Assembly: GCA_016712625.1 (NCBI GenBank)
Contig: JADJQQ010000029.1
Coordinates: 434,001 to 498,000 of the forward strand
Source of the DNA: Candidatus Competibacteraceae bacterium
GTDB taxonomy: Bacteria > Pseudomonadota > Gammaproteobacteria > Competibacterales > Competibacteraceae
Length of the DNA: 64,000 bases
Direction: 5' to 3'
Shown: one piece after another, positions 54,760 through 63,804 of the stretch
Position numbering within the stretch: position 1 is the first letter of the stretch
Layout of the letters: the number at the start of each line of letters is the position of its first letter
Program-made: the position numbers and the translations under genes
The notes under the pieces: model-generated
Told to the model about the DNA's origin: nothing
Database searches by the model: none
What the model saw: only the letters and a program-made list of their open reading frames with translations

Positions 54760-55212
54760 ATGACTGCTAAGATATTTGTGCCTTGGATAATAATCCTATC
54801 CCTGGTTATTGGTGTCTTGCTTTTAATAAATACATTGCGTTTTTTGTCTGATTTAAGCTATGAAACAAGCTCCCATATCAATCTTAGTAACTGGATTGAA
54901 AGGTTGAGTGAAATCCGATTGGAAGATATTAATGCAATTGGTATTCGTGAAAGTGACGTACCTATTACTGTTTCAGCAGCACAGATACAGTTAATTTACA
55001 AAAATAGAGCTTCTGCTCCAAATGTTAAGCCGCTTCCATTAATGCCTTATTTAGAGGATCCATGGGGTGGTTTATTACGCTTTGAAATCCTCTCTATCTC
55101 ACCGATACATTGGCGTATAACTTCCCGTATCGGTAGAACTTTTTTTGGTAATTGGGTTTTCGGAATAAGAGAAATTCCGTGGAAAGGACCTATAGAATAT
55201 AAGACCAATTAA
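54760..55212 (+). CDS. Small membrane protein, candidate immunity protein for the RHS tail
   Basis: This 150-residue protein has one N-terminal membrane helix (IFVPWIIILSLVIGVLLLIN) and a soluble domain rich in Trp and Ile (HWRITSRIGRTFFGNWVFGI). It is AT-rich and begins 33 bases after the RHS toxin tail, exactly where immunity genes lie in RHS loci. I do not recognise the family, so the immunity role rests on position only. No clear RBS is present. It is followed by ~260 bases with only a broken open frame up to the dmeRF unit. Confidence 0.5.
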   Translation: MTAKIFVPWIIILSLVIGVLLLINTLRFLSDLSYETSSHINLSNWIERLSEIRLEDINAIGIRESDVPITVSAAQIQLIYKNRASAPNVKPLPLMPYLEDPWGGLLRFEILSISPIHWRITSRIGRTFFGNWVFGIREIPWKGPIEYKTN

Positions 55213-55566
55213 GTTAAGAAAAAATCTGATGAATTTATCCGAAGCACAACCCGATAATCTGCCGTAGCATTTGCTGATCACCAGCCGAAAGCGACCCTTC
55301 ATTGCTGATTTGTTTTCCGCCCTCTCGCAGAATGTCGCCTAGGACATCGCCATCCGGGGCATTTTGACGGCGCTGGGGAGGGAAGCTTTGCTGATGCATC
55401 CGGCATTCCGGATGTTCGCCTTTCTACAAAATGTCTTTGATGTGGTTTCTCTGGCCAACAAAACCTTTATGGGGTCTGCTCACGAAGCGGACAAAATTGT
55501 ACGCTAACGACGTTGAATCCTTGTTGGGGTCGTCTCGGAAAAGGGAAGATGAAGCACGTCGCGCGC

Positions 55567-55842
55567 TCATTTGAGATAAGAGCGTAACGCTGCTACCACC
55601 TGTTCCAAATCCTCCTGACGCTGTCGTGGCGGGAGGTCATCGGCGCCGAGGTGCTCGCGGATATGGCCTTCCAACACCTCTGCCATCAAGCCGTTTACGG
55701 CGCCCCGGATCGCGGCGATCTGTTGGAGAACCGCCGAACATTCGGTCTCTTGTGCCAGCGCGGTTTCCAGCGCTTCGGCTTGTCCTTTAATGCGTCTCAC
55801 CCGGATCAGAAGGTGTTGTTTGCCCTTGATGGTATGCGGCAT
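55567..55842 (-). CDS. dmeR: DmeR/RcnR-type nickel-cobalt-responsive repressor
   Basis: This 91-residue protein of the CsoR/RcnR helical family has His3, Cys35, His60 and His64, the exact ligand set used by RcnR for Ni(II)/Co(II). FrmR (formaldehyde) and CsoR (copper) use other sets. It is transcribed divergently from the CDF exporter, with the operator between them. DmeR proteins repress dmeRF until metal binds. It lies wholly inside the Tn3-ended unit. Confidence 0.87.
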   Translation of the reverse strand: MPHTIKGKQHLLIRVRRIKGQAEALETALAQETECSAVLQQIAAIRGAVNGLMAEVLEGHIREHLGADDLPPRQRQEDLEQVVAALRSYLK

Positions 55843-55870
55843 CGGCCCCCCGTTGGTTGTCGTTAGTATA

Positions 55871-55885
55871 TACTGGGGTATAGTA
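55871..55885. promoter_or_regulatory. RcnR/DmeR operator in the dmeR-dmeF divergent region
   Basis: TACT (55871-55874), a seven-base spacer GGGGTAT and AGTA (55882-55885) reproduce the RcnR-type operator layout TACT-N7(G-rich)-AGTA with exact spacing. Extra half-palindromes TATA flank it. It lies in the 72 bases between the two divergent starts, positioned to control both. Confidence 0.75.
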
Positions 55886-55914
55886 TAAAGCTTTCAGGGC
55901 AACGGAGCGACTTC

Positions 55915-56878
55915 ATGCCAACCTCCACACCCATCGCGGACTGGCGCCATACCCATATCTTTGATGAAGGTAACCCGCTGGCCGAGCGAAACACGCGCTG
56001 GGCGGTGGTACTCACGGCGATCATGATGGTGGCCGAGATCGCCGGCGGCTGGGTTTTCAACTCGATGGCGCTGCTGGCTGATGGCTGGCACATGAGTTCG
56101 CACGCATTGGCGCTCGGTTTGTCGGTGCTGGCCTATGGGGCCGCGCGACGCTTTGCCCACGACCAGCGGTTTGCCTTTGGCACCTGGAAGATCGAGGTGC
56201 TGGGCGGCTATACCAGCGCCATTTTCCTAGTGGGCGTCGCCGCACTGATGCTTTACCAGGCCATCGAGCGCCTCATCGCGCCAATTCCCATCCACTACGA
56301 GCAGGCTATCGCCCTCGCCGGGGTGGGCCTCTGGGTCAATCTCGCTTGCGCGTGGCTCCTCAAGGATGGCCAGGCGCATCATCATGCGCATGACCATGCG
56401 CATGACCGCCCTCACGGGCACAGCAGCCCCACCCGGCATCATCGGGATCTGAATCTTCGGTCGGCCTACTTGCACGTCATCGCCGATGCCACCACGTCCG
56501 TCCTTGCCATGGTGGCGCTGGTTGGCGGCAAGGTTGGGGGGGCCAACTGGCCCGGTGATGGGTATTATCGGCGCCGGGTTGGTCGCGGGATGGGCTTGGG
56601 GGTTGCTGCGCGAGAGCGGGCGGATATTGCTCGATGCCGAGATGGATGCCCCGGTGGTGGCGGAAATCCACGAGGTCATCGCGACCAGCCCGGTTAAGGC
56701 CGACATCACCGATCTACACGTTTGGCGGGTCGGTAAGGGCAAATACGCCGGCATCGTTTCGCTTGCGGTCCAGGGCCAGGCCACCCCCGATGAGTTTCGG
56801 CGGCAGTTGAGCGTCCACGAAGAATTGGCGCACATCACCGTAGAGTTGAACCCGTATAAGACGGTGTTCCCCACCTGA
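55915..56878 (+). pseudogene. dmeF: DmeF-type CDF divalent metal exporter, one frameshift
   Basis: This cation diffusion facilitator exports Ni/Co in exchange for protons. The N-terminal region carries AEIAGGWVFNSMALLADGWH with the metal-site Asp/His, the long cytoplasmic His-rich loop (AHHHAHDHAHDRPHGHS) is typical of DmeF, and the second site reads LNLRSAYLHVIADATTSVLA. After this the frame is lost near 56535-56560 (a G7 run, then TGGCCCGG) and resumes as PVMGIIGAGLVAGWAWGLLR through DITDLHVWRVG. A two-base loss before CCGGTGATGGG would restore the usual W-x-D-P-V-M-G. So the mobile unit carries either a recent mutation or a sequencing error in its cargo. Confidence 0.85.
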
Positions 56879-57190
56879 ATCGTTTACCTGTCAATTTGAG
56901 CCATACCCCAACTGGGCGTCAGGTATCGGCCAAAAATCTGTCAGGTTAGGATGGAATTTAGCTTTTTCTAACACTGCTAGCGTCACACTTTAGACTTCAA
57001 CCTGACGCTTGGCGCTTAACGTACGATTCTTTCCCTTTCGTGAGCAGACCCCTGTATCCGTTCACGTGAGGGAACCAGAAAGTTCAGGGCTTTCAAGATT
57101 AAATTAAAGGTGCTTTGATTGAATATATATTTATCTTCAGCCCTCTATAGGGTACTTTATGAGGCGTAGAAATAGTGTGGAGGGCTAGCG

Positions 57191-57469
57191 ATGCCAAGGG
57201 TTGCTATTGAGAGTACGAACCGTTTTCCGATGCAGATACCGCCGGCCGAGAAGGCGCGGTTAATGCGGGCTGCCGCCCTGGAGCAAACCAGCCTCAAGGA
57301 TTTTGTGTTACAAAATGCGCTCCGCGCCGCCGATGCGGTAATTCAAAAGGCCGAACGCCTGCGCCTTGACGAAGCGCAGACCCGTTTCCTACTCGATCTG
57401 CTGGATCATCCGCCCGCGCCCAATGACAAGTTACTGGCCGCCGCCCGCTCCTTGCCAACTGGCCCATGA
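57191..57469 (+). CDS. DUF1778 antitoxin (TacA-like)
   Basis: This 92-residue RHH-type antitoxin has the DUF1778 pattern: an N-terminal strand, then IPPAEKARLMRAAALEQTSL, KDFVLQNALRAADAVI and RLRLDEAQTRFLLDLLDHPP, the toxin-wrapping part. A GGAGG RBS precedes the ATG. It overlaps the acetyltransferase toxin by four bases. The module starts 138 bases after the right end of the dmeRF unit. Confidence 0.88.
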   Translation: MPRVAIESTNRFPMQIPPAEKARLMRAAALEQTSLKDFVLQNALRAADAVIQKAERLRLDEAQTRFLLDLLDHPPAPNDKLLAAARSLPTGP

Positions 57470-58002
57470 CCTTACCCCAATGGCATGAGGAACCGATTGC
57501 CAAATCGCATAACCGCAAGGGCTTCGATTGCGGCCAGCCCGACCTTAACGCCTTTCTGGCCAGGCACGCCCGCCAGGCCCACGTCAGCGGGGCCTCAAAA
57601 ACCTATGTGGCGGTCGATGATGCGGACGGTGTGACCGTTTATGGCTTTTATACGTTGAGCCCTACCCAGATCGAGTTTGCTTTGGCCCCTGCCGAAACCC
57701 GCCCCGTCGGCGGCGGTCAATATCCCCTTGGCGGCTTCCGCCTGGGTCGTCTGGCGGTCAGTCAGGCATTACAGGGCTACGGGCTGGGGGGGCAGCTACT
57801 GGTCGCGGCGGTACGACGCTGTATCCTGGTGTCAGCCCAGGTCGGCGGCACGCTGTTGGTGATCGACGCGAAGGATCAACGGGCAGCTGCGTGGTACAAA
57901 GCCTACGGTGCACTTGAAATACCTAAGCTGCCTTTATCGCTCGTCCTACCCTATAGTGTCGTTCTCAAAGCGCTGCAATGTAGCAATCCCTCCGAACGGT
58001 GA
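57466..58002 (+). CDS. GNAT toxin (TacT-like tRNA acetyltransferase)
   Basis: This 178-residue GNAT toxin pairs with DUF1778 antitoxins and acetylates the amino group of charged tRNAs, blocking translation. It shows FDCGQPDLNAFLARHARQAH, YGFYTLSPTQIEF, the acetyl-CoA site RLAVSQALQGYGLGGQLL, and DAKDQRAAAWYKAYGALEIP with the catalytic-region Tyr. The ATGA overlap with the antitoxin is typical. Length and motifs are complete, so the module is probably functional. Confidence 0.9.
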   Translation: MTLPQWHEEPIAKSHNRKGFDCGQPDLNAFLARHARQAHVSGASKTYVAVDDADGVTVYGFYTLSPTQIEFALAPAETRPVGGGQYPLGGFRLGRLAVSQALQGYGLGGQLLVAAVRRCILVSAQVGGTLLVIDAKDQRAAAWYKAYGALEIPKLPLSLVLPYSVVLKALQCSNPSER

Positions 58003-58198
58003 GGAACCAGGAGTTTTTAATCCTGACCTTTACCGCTTTTCTGTAACACACCGCCGCGCTAGGTTGATCGTGCGGTACAGGCGGGGACGCCGATGATCAC
58101 CCGAAGTGATAACAAAAGCCGTCCTGATTAACCTGCAAGGTGGCTTTTTCACAAGCTATAGTAAAATCGAATAGAAGTGATCAGATAAGAAGGCCGCG

Positions 58199-58262
58199 TT
58201 GCGCTTTCTCAAAAAAGCCATCGGTCAACAGGGTCGCCCGTTGACGGTGACTATCGACTAAG
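58199..58262 (+). pseudogene. Scrap of IS6-family transposase
   Basis: About 21 codons read LRFLKKAIGQQGRPLTVTID before a stop. This matches the middle segment of IS6-family transposases (RFLKKAL...ITVDK), just before the second catalytic Asp. Nothing recognisable flanks it. It may come from the same element as the 51.8-kb fragment. Confidence 0.5.
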
Positions 58263-58277
58263 AAACTGTTGAAAAAG

Positions 58278-58525
58278 TCATTTTTGAGCCAAGCGACGCA
58301 AGAGCAAACGGCTCAAGGTGGCATGAAGCAGGTTCTCACGGGTGGTCATCAGGCGTTCGTAATCCTTGCTTAAGCGACGACTTTGATTGAAACCAGCAAA
58401 GGTGCGCTCTACCACCCCACGTCGGGGTAGAAGCTGGAAGCCGGTAGGCTGAGAAGAGCGCGCTTCACCGAGAGGAAGGCCCTCCAGCAGCCGGACCCAA
58501 CGGCGACGAGGCGGATGGCGAACGA
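58278..58525 (-). pseudogene. IS5-family transposase C-terminal fragment
   Basis: On the minus strand the frame ends with GFQLLPRRGVVERTFAGFNQ, SRRLSKDYERL and LLHATLSRLLLRRLAQK. These are the C-terminal signatures of IS5-type transposases (LPRRWVVERTFAWL... RLSKDYE). About 80 codons remain. It joins the partial Tn3-type end at 58526, a junction of two broken elements. Confidence 0.75.
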
Positions 58526-58563
58526 AGGGTCTGCTCACGAAAGGGAAAGGATTGTGGAAAGTA
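58526..58563 (+). repeat. Solitary, degenerate 38-bp Tn3-type terminal repeat
   Basis: GGGTCTGCTCACGAAAGGGA at 58527-58546 matches the outer half of the right end of the dmeRF unit; the inner half (ATTGTGGAAAGT) has diverged. Its first base is A rather than G. Orientation is left-end-like, facing right. No partner end was found to its right, so it is probably a relic. Confidence 0.65.
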
Positions 58564-58993
58564 AAACTGGCCAGCGCCACCTGGCCGGTCTATCTACTTG
58601 ACGCAGCGGGTGCATTGCGTCAGACACTCTCCCCGCCTGACAACGGCGCACAGGCGCAAGAACAGGCTGCCGAGCTAGGGACGTTGCTAGTCGTCGGGGG
58701 TTATATACTGAAATTGGAGTAGCTCGCAGTTCGCAACGCGGATAAACCTGATTCCTTGGCGTCCACTCTTGCCGACCGACCTCAGCCAACTCAATGCATC
58801 TCCGGCCACTGTAGCGCTTCCATAAAGAGCGCCTGCAATAACCTTTTAAATCCCCCCCAACGGCGGCTGTCACGCCGGCCAGCCTGGCCGATCACGCGGT
58901 CATCCACCGTTTGGGGTGTTCGGGGTGATCCTTCCCTGGGATCGCGGCGTGTTTTTAATCCAATGCCTCAAGCCGGCGCGTTAAACCGGCGCC
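58564..58993. other. 430 bp with no recognisable feature
   Basis: Open frames here lack RBS and motifs and overlap each other on both strands. I see nothing to annotate between the relic Tn3 end and the SPFH gene. Confidence 0.4.
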
Positions 58994-60030
58994 TCAATCT
59001 GACGCATGGCCAACCCGCTGGAGGTTGGTCTTGAGCAGATCGACCAGCGGCGCCAGGGCGGCGGCCAGCGGCGCGCCCTCGCCGTAGAACGACAGATTGG
59101 CCCCCTGGAAGGTATTAGCCAGGGCCTCGGCAATGGCCGGGCGCTGTTCGAGGGGCAGGATCTCCTGCCGCAGGGTCTGCTGGGCCCGTTTGGCCATCAA
59201 CTCGTTTTCCACCGTCAAGACCTTGATCTCATTTTCCAACCGCCGCATCACCCGCTCCTGCGCTAACACCTCGCACTGCTTGGCCAGGCGCAGCAAACGC
59301 ACCGGGGTTTCCTGCTGGATCACTTCCTGCTCCGAGGCCTGTTGCAAGCGGTGCTTTTCCTGCTCGGTCTGGATGCGCTCCCGCTCGGCGGCGAGGTGCT
59401 CGGCCTGCAAGCGGCGCTTGGATTCCGACTGGGCCTTTTGGATGGCTTCCTGCGTGTTGATGTTGGAGAGTTCGCTGGTCGACTTCAGTTGGTTTCTCAC
59501 CTCGGCTTCCAACTGGCGGCGCAGTTCATCATCGACGATAAACACTTGCGCGACTTGCACCACATCGATATGAATGCCCCAACCCGGTTGTCCGGCCTGG
59601 CCGTGCGCGACCTGGCGCAACGCAGCAGCGACCGCTTCGGTCAAGGTGGTTTTCCGTTGCTCGATACACTCGACCATGGTCATGTGCGAGACTTGTTCCC
59701 GCAGCGCGAACAGGCACACGCCCCTGGCATGGGCGTTGATCTCCGCCACGCCCGCCGCCGCGCCCTGGGTGAAGTCATAATGCTTGGCGCGGTGACTGGC
59801 TCATCGATCCAATAAATGGCGCTGCCCTTGAACCGCAGCGGAATCCCGTCCTTGCTCTCCTGGCGCATCTCGAAAATGGCCTCCTGCTGGGTGCTCGGCA
59901 CCAGCACATGGGTCGCGCCCGGCGGCAAAAACGCGCTCGCCGCCGGACCCCGGTTGCGGATCGCGCCACCGCGGCCGACGATCAGGTATTCGTGCGCATT
60001 CGATTTGACGAAAAATTGAGGGAATGTCAT
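58994..60030 (-). pseudogene. SPFH/Band-7-like protein, one frameshift
   Basis: This is a ~345-residue protein in two frames. The first part (60030 to ~59790) reads MTFPQFFVKSNAHEYLIVGR with strand-rich SPFH beginnings (RFKGSAIYWIDEPVTA). The second (from ~59790) continues AKHYDFTQGAAAGVAEINAH, LRRQLEAEVRNQLKSTSELS and a long charged coiled coil (~160-290). The frames join near 59785-59795, where one extra base gives continuous V-T-A-A-K-H-Y-D-F. SPFH proteins form membrane-associated scaffolds, but no membrane anchor is visible here. The start at 60030 has a GGAG upstream. It may be intact apart from a sequencing error. Confidence 0.7.
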
Positions 60031-60129
60031 TGGACTGCTCCAACAGCGATTAAGATTCAAATAACGGGCCTTCACGAGCTTTGTCCATTCTTTTACCCTA
60101 CAAAGCGCTTGGAAGACGTCTGCATTGAT

Positions 60130-60396
60130 TCAAAGATCATTTAAGTTTGTTAATTTTTCCATCAATCTCAGCCCTTCCACAGAGATATACCCAATACCAA
60201 ACGATAACCCTTCCAATGAGGGTTGCCTTGTCGCTCTCCACCAACGAATCAAGCCCTCCTGCTTTAAGACTTCACACGCGGTATAAATCGTTTGAAGGTC
60301 AACACCATCAAAGTCTAACTCCGTGGGACAATAATCACTTTCAGCGCGATGCTCATAAAACTTCTTTAGCACCTCGAATTTTAGAGACGATGGCAT
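60130..60396 (-). CDS. Hypothetical protein, winged-helix-like
   Basis: This 88-residue protein has alternating helices and a small beta part: SLKFEVLKKFYEHRAESDYC, LQTIYTACEVLKQEGLIRWW, then FGIGYISVEGLRLMEKL. The pattern of three helices and a wing suggests a winged-helix DNA-binding fold without a sensor domain. I do not recognise the family. It is 100 bases upstream of the SPFH gene and in the same direction. Confidence 0.55.
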   Translation of the reverse strand: MPSSLKFEVLKKFYEHRAESDYCPTELDFDGVDLQTIYTACEVLKQEGLIRWWRATRQPSLEGLSFGIGYISVEGLRLMEKLTNLNDL

Positions 60397-60948
60397 TTTA
60401 AAGCTCCCACTCCACAGACTGATAATGAATGTGTAATGACTATATTGGCAAGGAATTTAAAAAACAAGAACGCTAATAAAGAAAATGTTTATCTAATAAG
60501 ACGGAAATAGATTTCTAAACCCCACGGGAATGACCTTCAGTAATCCGTTTTCCCTATTTGATTTGAAAAGGAAAAACACAATCCGATTGATCGTCGTCGT
60601 TGTCGTTTCAGAATTTTATTTTCTCGACAGCGGGCGTCGCCGAATAGAATTGGAAATTATTTTTCGCCCGCCAGCTAATATACAGAGGCTAATGATGAAA
60701 ATAAATTTTTTATTTATCATGAGTTTATATTCTAATAACCCGCATCTTTACAGTAAGATGCGGCGACGGCGCTCGTCGCTAGACGAGCGATGATTTATGA
60801 TTAAATTGGAGATTAGCTTATCGATTCCATGCTTCTTTTCGGAGAAGATCCCATTGAAGTTAAGCACTAATAATGACTTGTGTTGTCATTTGTAATTTAC
60901 ATTTAGCCGACTTATTAAATATCATTTTTATCATTCAGGAAAACAGTA
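60397..60948. other. AT-rich gene-free stretch with a double hairpin
   Basis: This 550-bp AT-rich stretch carries no supported gene; an 87-codon frame at 60530-60793 runs through the hairpins and lacks an RBS. Two adjacent GC-rich hairpins at 60740-60789 are the only structure seen. The promoter of the interrupted gene starting at 60949 should be at the right end (AGGA at 60937-60940 as RBS). Confidence 0.45.
60740..60789. repeat. Two adjacent perfect hairpins
   Basis: CCGCATCTT (60740-60748) pairs with AAGATGCGG (60755-60763) around a six-base loop. CGCTCGTC (60770-60777) pairs with GACGAGCG (60782-60789) around four bases. The six-base gap and GC-rich stems in AT-rich DNA recall REP/BIME-like units or a bidirectional terminator. 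Confidence 0.5.
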
Positions 60949-60996
60949 ATGAAAGCAAAGGCTCGTCCGGTGGATCAATGGCGTCTCATCAATTTT

Positions 60997-62541
60997 CCTC
61001 GTGTAAATTTTCCCGTGATGAAATATTGGAATATACTAATACAGAAAAGTTATAGCACAATATGAGGAGCGACCGATGCCCAGTATCGAATTGATTGTCC
61101 GAGATGACGATAACCGAATTATCGGTCAACAATCGTTGAGGAAATATTCATTAAATCTGAGGAGCCAAAGTTTTCATGATATTGAAGGGGCGGTTGAGGG
61201 TTTTAAAAGAGTGGCGCTGGCCGATATTGAATTAGATCTGCTGGAAGCGGCGCAAAGCGCTTTTCTGCGAGAGAAAAAAAGACCTGGTTTGCAACGGTAA
61301 AACGCCCGTTCTGATCAAGACGCTGCATGGCCCGATCACGTTCGAGGTGCAGCGATTTAGAGACAGGACACGGCCGACCGAAAAAGAGGAAACCTACTTC
61401 AGTTTGACCGGGCAGTTTCAAAAGAACCACATGACCCTGCGATTGCAGGAGTTATCGGCCTACTATGGCACGCTTTTGAGCTACAAACACGTTGAAAACT
61501 TGGTGACCCGGATCACGGGAGCGCCACAGCTCAGCGACCAGAAGGTGTGGCAAATTGTGAACGACAAAGCGGTGGAAATCGGTCAGGCTTGGCGAAGTGA
61601 AGCGGAAAAGACATTGAACAACGGAGAGTTACCGTTCCCGAAAACTCAAGAAAAGTTGGTATTTACGACGGCGAAAGCCAAGAGATCCTCGTGTTTGAGG
61701 ATGCGATTCAAGTTCGGGGTCAAAAACAAAATCGCGTTCATAAACAAAAGGTTAACAAAGATATTCCGAGCGGTTCCACAGAAAAAACAGCCCGGTTAGC
61801 CGCGAAAGAAAAATCGCCGCCGGTGTTCACGAACGTCGTGATGCTTCAAAAGAAAAACCGAGAATTTGAACACATGGTTGCGCCCATCGACGAAAAAGGT
61901 CAAGAAACGGTATCCCTGCCGGACATGCTGAAAAGCCGGGTGATCGAAGAATATGGACAGGCGACGGAGCCCTTGCCCGTCGTGGCGATCACGGACGGCG
62001 CTCAAGTGATTCGTCAGCATTTGTACGCGGTTTTTGGAGCGACGCTTGTCATCCTTCTCGACTGGTATCACTTGGGCAAGAAGGTCCGGGACTTGATGAG
62101 CATGATTGCGCGAAATAACGATGAGAAAATCCTGCACCTGAAGTTCGTGTTCTATCATTTATGGCGTGGAGAAATTTATACGGTTTTACACTACTTGGAA
62201 ACGAAAGTTCAGCCAAGGAACAAAGAAAAACTTCGTGAGCTTATCCGCTATCTTGACAAACATCGGGATGAAATCATCGACTATCGACGCCGGAAAAAAG
62301 CGGGTAAAGTGATCGGCTCGGGCCATATCGAGAAGGGCTGCGATCAAGTCGTCGGCCATCGCCAGAAGAAAAAAGGGATGAGTTGGCGTGAAGCGGGAAG
62401 TCGTGGCTTAGGGATATTGAGAGTGGTGGAGCTGAATCATCAGTGGAATCGCTTTTGGTTCCCTACCGACACCGCCAATGACTCAAAAGAGTTGCGGTTA
62501 GCTGCAAATTTCTAGGCGATCACGGGAAAATTTACACGAGG
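60997..62541 (+). mobile_element. Insertion sequence with perfect 23-bp ends and 8-bp target duplication
   Basis: The left end 60997-61019 begins CCTCGTGTAAATTTTCCC and the right end 62519-62541 is its exact inverted copy over 23 bp. TCAATTTT is present at 60989-60996 and again at 62542-62549, a perfect 8-bp target-site duplication, so insertion was recent. Length is 1545 bp with one transposase gene. The transposase looks ISKra4-like. Confidence 0.9.
61076..62515 (+). CDS. ISKra4-like transposase, frame broken at two A-runs
   Basis: The protein (~480 residues) reads in three pieces. Piece one is MPSIELIVRDDDNRIIGQQS to REKK. Piece two, after an A7 run at 61274-61280, is DLVCNGKTPVLIKTLHGPIT to the next shift at GAAAAG near 61645-61660. 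Piece three is IYDGESQEILVFEDAIQVRG to the stop. It holds the catalytic-like AITDGAQVIRQHLYAVFG, ILLDWYHLGKKVRDL and a terminal Glu region GSGHIEKGCDQVVGHRQKKK. Changing each A-run by one base restores a single frame. The perfect ends argue that the element is young and probably intact. The RBS is GAGGAG. Confidence 0.75.
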
Positions 62542-63804
62542 TCAATTTTGAAAAGGTATTAATGACGCTGGTGAATAGCGCACCCGGTCAAACCGAGGGA
62601 TCGGCCTTAACATTGTTATCCGATGAAATTGCCAAAGCGTCTCAAGAAGAGGGCTTTCCAATCAAACCAAACACAGCGGCTGGCGTGCTTCAACAATTAA
62701 AAAGGATTCGAAATAAAACAACGTCGTTTGGTGGAAGGTGGGCTGCAACGGTTGAGTGTGGTATCCACCGATTAATTGACGCTTACGGGCTTTCTGAGTC
62801 TTATCGAGAACCTGGTTTTTTAGATTGTCCGCCAGAAGAAAAAGACTCTATTGGCCTATGTGTTTGCGTCAGTTGATCCCAAGCAATGGCATGGTATTTA
62901 TACGACTTTCAAGGATATTCCAGAAATCAAGGAAGCCTCGTTGATTTACGGTAGCTCCACAGTCGATGCGATTATCAAAATTGAAGCACCCACCAGAAAA
63001 TTTAATGAGGTTCTCATCGGAACCATTTCTGATCATCCACATATCAAGACGACGCAAACCTTGTTCGCGGTCAGCGGCTCACAGTGGCAAAAAAGCCAAC
63101 TTGAACGGGACGCTCAATTGGAAGATATTCCTTTTTATCACTCTGATGCGATTCAGGATGACCTAACCACGCCGGCTGTTCATGCCGATTCCTTATATCC
63201 AAGCCCGCAAATAAAACGGCTGTTTCAAAAGGAGGAGCAAAATAAGCAGTTAGATATCGAGGACATGAGGCATGGAGATTTGGTCATCAAACCCGAAGCC
63301 AGTATCAATCTATTTCCCGAGATCGTCACCGAGTCCGCCCAACAAAGTATCCGCGCGGTCGTGATCTTGGATAAGATAGGTCGGGGCGAAAAAGTGCGAT
63401 TACATCGCTACTTACAAGCACAAGCCATGAAAAAAAGCCATCATCCGGATTTTGAAATCCGGCGGGTTTTCTTCTTTAATGATCTGGAAGCTCAGCTTAA
63501 AAAAGCCGAGATTTGTGCCCGGCTGGGCTACGAGCTGGCGATTGGCGTTCAGGTTAAATATCTGCGCGCTTGGTGTAATGTCCATCAGAACGATGGCCCG
63601 TGGGACTTTGGTCTGATGGATGAGACGATGCAGTGGATCATGGAGAATAAAACGAACTACGAGTCCATCCGTCATCTGCGTGTCTCGCTCAACCGCACCA
63701 CGGTTCAGCGCACAGCGCGCTATTTTGAAATAATCTGGAGCAACGCCGAGGCATTTAATTCTTCCCAGATCACGCCATTTCACCAAGCCTACCTGGAATC
63801 CGAT

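Larger units (their letters stand above)
55471..57052. mobile_element. 1.58-kb Tn3-ended unit carrying dmeR-dmeF
   Basis: The left 38-bp end (55471-55508) starts GGGGTCTGCTCACGAAGCGG and ends ACGCTAAC; the right end (57015-57052) is the inverted copy, outer part again GGGGTCTGCTCACGAAAGGG on the minus strand and inner end ACGTTAAG. Both face outward as in a complete Tn3-family transposon, but there is no transposase or resolvase inside, only a nickel/cobalt regulator and CDF exporter. Flanking pentamers are TTTAT (left) and TGTAT (right), four of five matching, a possible decayed target duplication. It must depend on a Tn3 transposase in trans. Confidence 0.78.

Noticed and set aside
60530..60793. 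Possible 87-residue protein in AT-rich spacer
   Set aside because: Passes through two perfect hairpins, lacks an RBS, and has an implausible Val-run and Arg-rich end.
61274..61281. A7-G slippery run in the IS transposase as a programmed -1 frameshift
   Set aside because: The needed change here is to the frame one base later (+1 or one surplus A), not -1, and a second break at another A-run needs the opposite change. Sequencing error explains both better.
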